Part shown: piece after piece, positions 60,406 through 64,000 of the stretch
How the letters are laid out: each line of letters starts with the position of its first letter
Position numbering within the stretch: position 1 is the first letter of the stretch
From: Channa striata
Taxonomy: Eukaryota > Chordata > Actinopteri > Anabantiformes > Channidae
Length of the DNA: 64,000 nt
Assembly (NCBI GenBank): GCA_033026295.1
Contig: CM065188.1
Location: 14,042,642-14,106,641, forward strand
Direction of reading: 5' to 3'
Notes under the pieces: generated by a model
What the model was told of the DNA's origin: nothing
Database searches by the model: none
The model's input: the letters and a program-made list of their open reading frames with translations, nothing else
Made by a program: the position numbers and the translations under genes

Positions 60406-62810
60406 AGCATTTCGTGTTCCTCATCGTATTTGCTCAGGTGTAAAGGTTTAGTTGTTAGTTTCGCAAGTACAATCTCTGTCAAGGGATGAATTGGGGCTGT
60501 CGACTGCCTTTTTTTGTCCTCAGTTGGTGCTTTAAAAAGCTAATCTGTCACCTGAGATCATTTTTCTGCACATGAAACCTGATGCCTACAGAGAAATGAG
60601 TGGGGAAATCACCACTGAAGTGTCAGTTCATCCAAAAAAGAAAAAACACACAAAAGACACAAAAAACTCCCACATAGCCATTTTGGTATTCAGCCATGCA
60701 GAAAGTTTCACTATTCTTTGCTAATGTTCATGATCATGCAAATAAAATATGTGTCACACGCAACTTCTGCTGCCAAAAACAGACGACCAGAAGTGTTTGA
60801 GCATCAGAAAGTCCCATGTCGACGCACGCGCTGTCTCAGAGAAGTCACTTCCTGGTCTGTAGTGTACATTTGTCTGAAGCTACAATATCCAACTTTTGCC
60901 AGTCGGGGCAGGTTGCTGAAGAAGCTCAGGGTTTCCTTTTGCATCAGAATGTGATGCAGTTTCACAGGAGGTTTGAAATTTTGGCCTCACACAAAATGTG
61001 TGAGGTGTCAAAACCACAACAACAGTTGGGCTTTGTAGCATCTCTGCACTGCAACTAAAGCTGCTGCACACTGTAGCTGTAGGTGAGTGAATTCTCCGTT
61101 TAAATGCCCCCCCCCCACTTCCTTACAATCACACTTCCTTAAATCCTCTGTAGTAAAGGAACCAGCTGATTCAAAATGTAATAAAAAGTAATTTTGCGAT
61201 GGTTGACATTTTAACTAAGGCCAACGTTGGAACGCAGTGACACAACAGTGGTGTAGGCAGCACAGCTGGTAGTAAAAAAAAAAAAAAGTCAGGTCATCTT
61301 CTCTCCAACGGGAAGATTCAAACATGGTTTTATGGTTGGAGCTGGAACAAAGCTCATGCAACAGTCGAAGGTCGACGTTAATTGTGCTCGTTAAGGTTAT
61401 GAGTAAAGAGTGTGATCTGTCAGTAAAGACTCTCAGAGTGATAGAAATCCACCAGCGTTTGTGAGCTTTGTGGTTTGTGTGACTCAAAAAGGAACTGGCC
61501 TGTTTCGGAAGCATCAGTTAGCACCGAAAACAGGAACCAGCCAAACTGAACGATCAAGATCAATTTCTTTTTGGCTTTTCTTATCAGTTTTTTTTTTTAA
61601 ATCATCCTTTCTCACCCCAGCTGAGGCCATCTTTTCTGACTTTATACCCAAATGGTCTTTGGTCAATATCTTTTTTCATTTCCTGTTTCTTTTTATTGCT
61701 ATTTTTTGGCAATATTTCTACCTGCTAGTTAAACTAAAATTACTCCATTTTTGTTTGTTTGTTTCAGTGCAAAAAAAGAAAACATAAAATAATGATTTTG
61801 TGACAGTGGTTTAGTGACGGAGTGACCCAACCCATTCACTGTCAGATAGTGACCCTTTCTTTGAACCTGGTATCCTCCTCTGCTGGACCATCCACCTCCC
61901 TATGAAACTGTTTCACTTCATATGTTATATCACTACGTTGGGTGTACAAATATTAAAGCTTTGCGTCTTCCATTGAACTACACTGAGAGCTCAGAGCGTC
62001 GATCCCCAACAAAAACGCCGATCCAAAGCCTCGGCGCGTAACACAGAAGGAACCGGACAAAGCAGCGCTCTGAATCTAGAAAATCAGGACATTTTATTCC
62101 CAGGATTCATCATTGCACTGATGAAGGACTTGAGAGGACGGACCAGAACACACCAAACAGCCTCGTATTTGTGATGCGTCCTGCACCGTTGGCACCGGTT
62201 CGACCCTCTGGCAGAGAATTTTGGGCCCGTTGGTTCGGTAAATCTGCTTTTGCCACGTCTCTTACTCTGCCAGGCTAAGAACTTGCACCGCCATGTTCTT
62301 TTTGTCTCTCGTCTTCGTTGTGTGTTATTTGTAAGGCACCGAACCCAACGTGACCCAACGCAGCGTTTGGCCTTCGTCGACACGTCGGCTTGATGCGTCA
62401 CTTCCAACAAAGCTCTTCAAGCTAGCAGTTGGCAACTCAATTAGCATATATGCTAATGGGACCGAGTTTATTCAAAAGACGTATTTACGATCTGCATTTA
62501 ATTCTTCTTTTCTAGACGGTTTAGATTTGTTACAGCTAAATGATGTACTCTGAGATGGCAGTAAAATGTTGGTGCCGCTAAGTCCACGTTGTTCAAATTT
62601 GACACACGAACTTAGTCTCTTCACTCATTTTATTCATATTATTATTATTATTTATATGGATTTGTTGACAAGGTTTTAAAATGTGTCTATGAAAAGGATA
62701 AATCAAGATTATAAGCTTTGTGCATTTGCATTGCAGCATGATGAGAGGACGGCTACCTGAGGGTCGACCAACTTGAGACTAACTTCCTCTTCTCTCTCTG
62801 TTTCCCAAAG

Positions 62811-63100
62811 AAAAATAAAGTCACACCTGGTTTTGTCACAAAGACGGACGTCGTGTCTGCACAAGGTCCATCAGGACAGAGTTCACCTCCTGTGAAACTC
62901 GACAGCAGAAAGACGAAGCTGCTGCCAAACGGCAAAGTCTCCAGCACAATGGCTCACCGACTCAGTGCCAAAAAAATATCGAAAAAACGTGGCAGAAATT
63001 ACTCATACAACCACCAGCTTCGACTGACAGCTTGTCTGCTGAAAGCTGTCGCTCAGACAGTCTGTAAAGATCTCTGCGCTGACCGGCCAGGTGTGCACAG
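62811..63100 (+). CDS. Unidentified candidate internal exon
   Basis: A 290-nt open block (96 codons plus 2 nt) is bounded by a good acceptor (CTCTCTCTGTTTCCCAAAG|) and a good donor (CACAG|GTGAGA). It begins KNKVTPGFVTKTDVVSAQG and contains a basic stretch SAKKISKKRGR. I do not recognise any domain. No partner exons were found on the plus strand. It lies antisense to the presumed first intron of rac2. It may be a real exon of an unrelated gene, a transposon fragment, or chance. Confidence 0.25.
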
Positions 63101-64000
63101 GTGAGAAGCTGGGCCGAGCTCCAAGCTCAAATTCTTTTCTCCGCATTCCTCACATTGCACATTCTCTGACCATTTGTGATCTGATGGCAGCTGTGGGAGA
63201 GACATGGAAGACAGCAGCTAGGACAATCTGATCCAACACAACCCGTAAGGATGCGTTTTTAAAATAAGAATTCAAGCTTGATGTTCAGAAAGTTTAAGAC
63301 TGTCAACCTGTAAAATGCGCTTCTGTTGGTTGTTTGTAGCACAAAATGAGCAAAATCGAAAGACTCGGAACAGAATGTGACGTAGTATGTCAGACTCACA
63401 GCATGTGTAGGCGTTTGAGAATGTTGCTTGGTTTAAAAGGCAAAATAGAAATTAGAGTCAAAATAGAGTCCTGTGAAACAATAAGTGACAATGTAGGAGT
63501 CGTCCCTAAACATACGTGATGTTACCTATGCGGCATACAGCTGATTTTAGGCCTGTCTGGAACACTTTCCTAAAACTACCCATGTTTTAGGAAACATGTC
63601 GCCATCCACTGTTTATGGCAAAACATTTTTAAAAAAATTACATCTGCAATTTGAAAAGCATCACAAGATGTGCACTTTATGAATGCAGAGCAGTCCAAAC
63701 GTTTCCTGTTGGTTGTGGTTTGTCTGTGCACTCCACGTTATCACACGTTTTGATCTGGTGCCTCTCTCTACAGCACGACACTTCAAATCTTTTTAGCATA
63801 TTGCACTGCCAACCAAGTACTTGGTTGAGGTTAGGCAAGACGACACAGTTTACATTAAGAACACGACTTTTGTGAGGGAATGTCTAAGGCGAAGGATATA
63901 ATAAACGATAACAATAACTCTCGGCTGATATGGTTTATGGAAAACAAGTGGGTTTGCTAAACCCTGCCCACTGACCTCTGCCTCCCTCACTTGGGAGACT
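63101..64000. other. Right edge, nothing recognised
   Basis: No gene, RNA or repeat was identified. The first exon of rac2 on the minus strand was looked for here (start Met followed by QAIKC) and not found. Confidence 0.5.

Larger units (their letters stand above)
58586..62810. other. Rac2 upstream intron / intergenic, repeat relics
   Basis: Probably the first intron of rac2, since exon 1 was not found. It holds a repeat fragment at about 59740-59945 and a LINE 3' tail at about 60150-60405. A minus-strand open frame at 62084-62410 ends near AATAAAATG but matches no family I know. Confidence 0.45.

Noticed and set aside
62084..62410. Minus-strand 108-codon basic frame with a CXXC and AATAAA after it
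   Set aside because: It resembles a ribosomal-protein-like processed pseudogene at a glance, but I could match no family, so it is not annotated as a gene.

Overview
This is a stretch of a teleost fish nuclear genome. Genes are split into short exons with long AT-rich introns, (CA)n/(TG)n microsatellites are abundant, and Tc1-like, MITE, SINE-like and LINE relics typical of fish are scattered throughout. There are no bacterial features. Nothing in the sequence fixes the species.

Layout. 1-7171: no recognisable gene; simple repeats and an old dispersed repeat. 7172-7242: an intact tRNA-Gly(GCC) gene on the minus strand. 8450-10621: cutA (+), with a non-coding first exon, five coding exons and a polyadenylation signal. 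10829-11186: a MITE with long terminal inverted repeats. 12872-15032: the somatostatin receptor gene sstr3 (-), two exons, interrupted by two single-base frameshifts. 15.0-25.2 kb: gene-free, with two decayed Tc1-like relics and a 336-bp CA tract. 25413-45239: three tandem S1A trypsin-fold paralogues (+) sharing one six-exon plan, called here A, B and C, plus a recent partial duplicate of A, a fold-back inverted repeat and, between B and C, a nearly full RLE-type (R4/Dong/Rex6-like) LINE next to a (TA)n tract. 45.2-51.9 kb: gene-free. 51913-58585: rac2 (-), exons 2-6; the 12-codon first exon is not visible and probably lies past the right edge. 58.6-64 kb: repeats and one unidentified candidate exon.

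Context. sstr3 and rac2 are neighbours in the same orientation in mammals (human 22q13), so the window keeps an ancient vertebrate pairing. The 20-kb protease cluster and its repeats lie between the two genes.

The most unusual item is paralogue A. It keeps catalytic His, Asp and Ser but lacks the zymogen-activation segment, Asp189, Gly193, one conserved Cys and the C-terminal helix. An 85-codon in-frame His/Asp-rich expansion of a 15-bp unit sits between the cysteines equivalent to C168 and C182. Its reading frame is intact over all six exons (312 codons), so it looks like a metal-binding pseudoprotease rather than plain debris.

Coding interruptions in sstr3 (two), paralogue C (one) and the LINE (three) are all net -1 shifts. 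Those in sstr3 and C can be placed in or beside homopolymers, so assembly error must be excluded before calling any of them pseudogenes.
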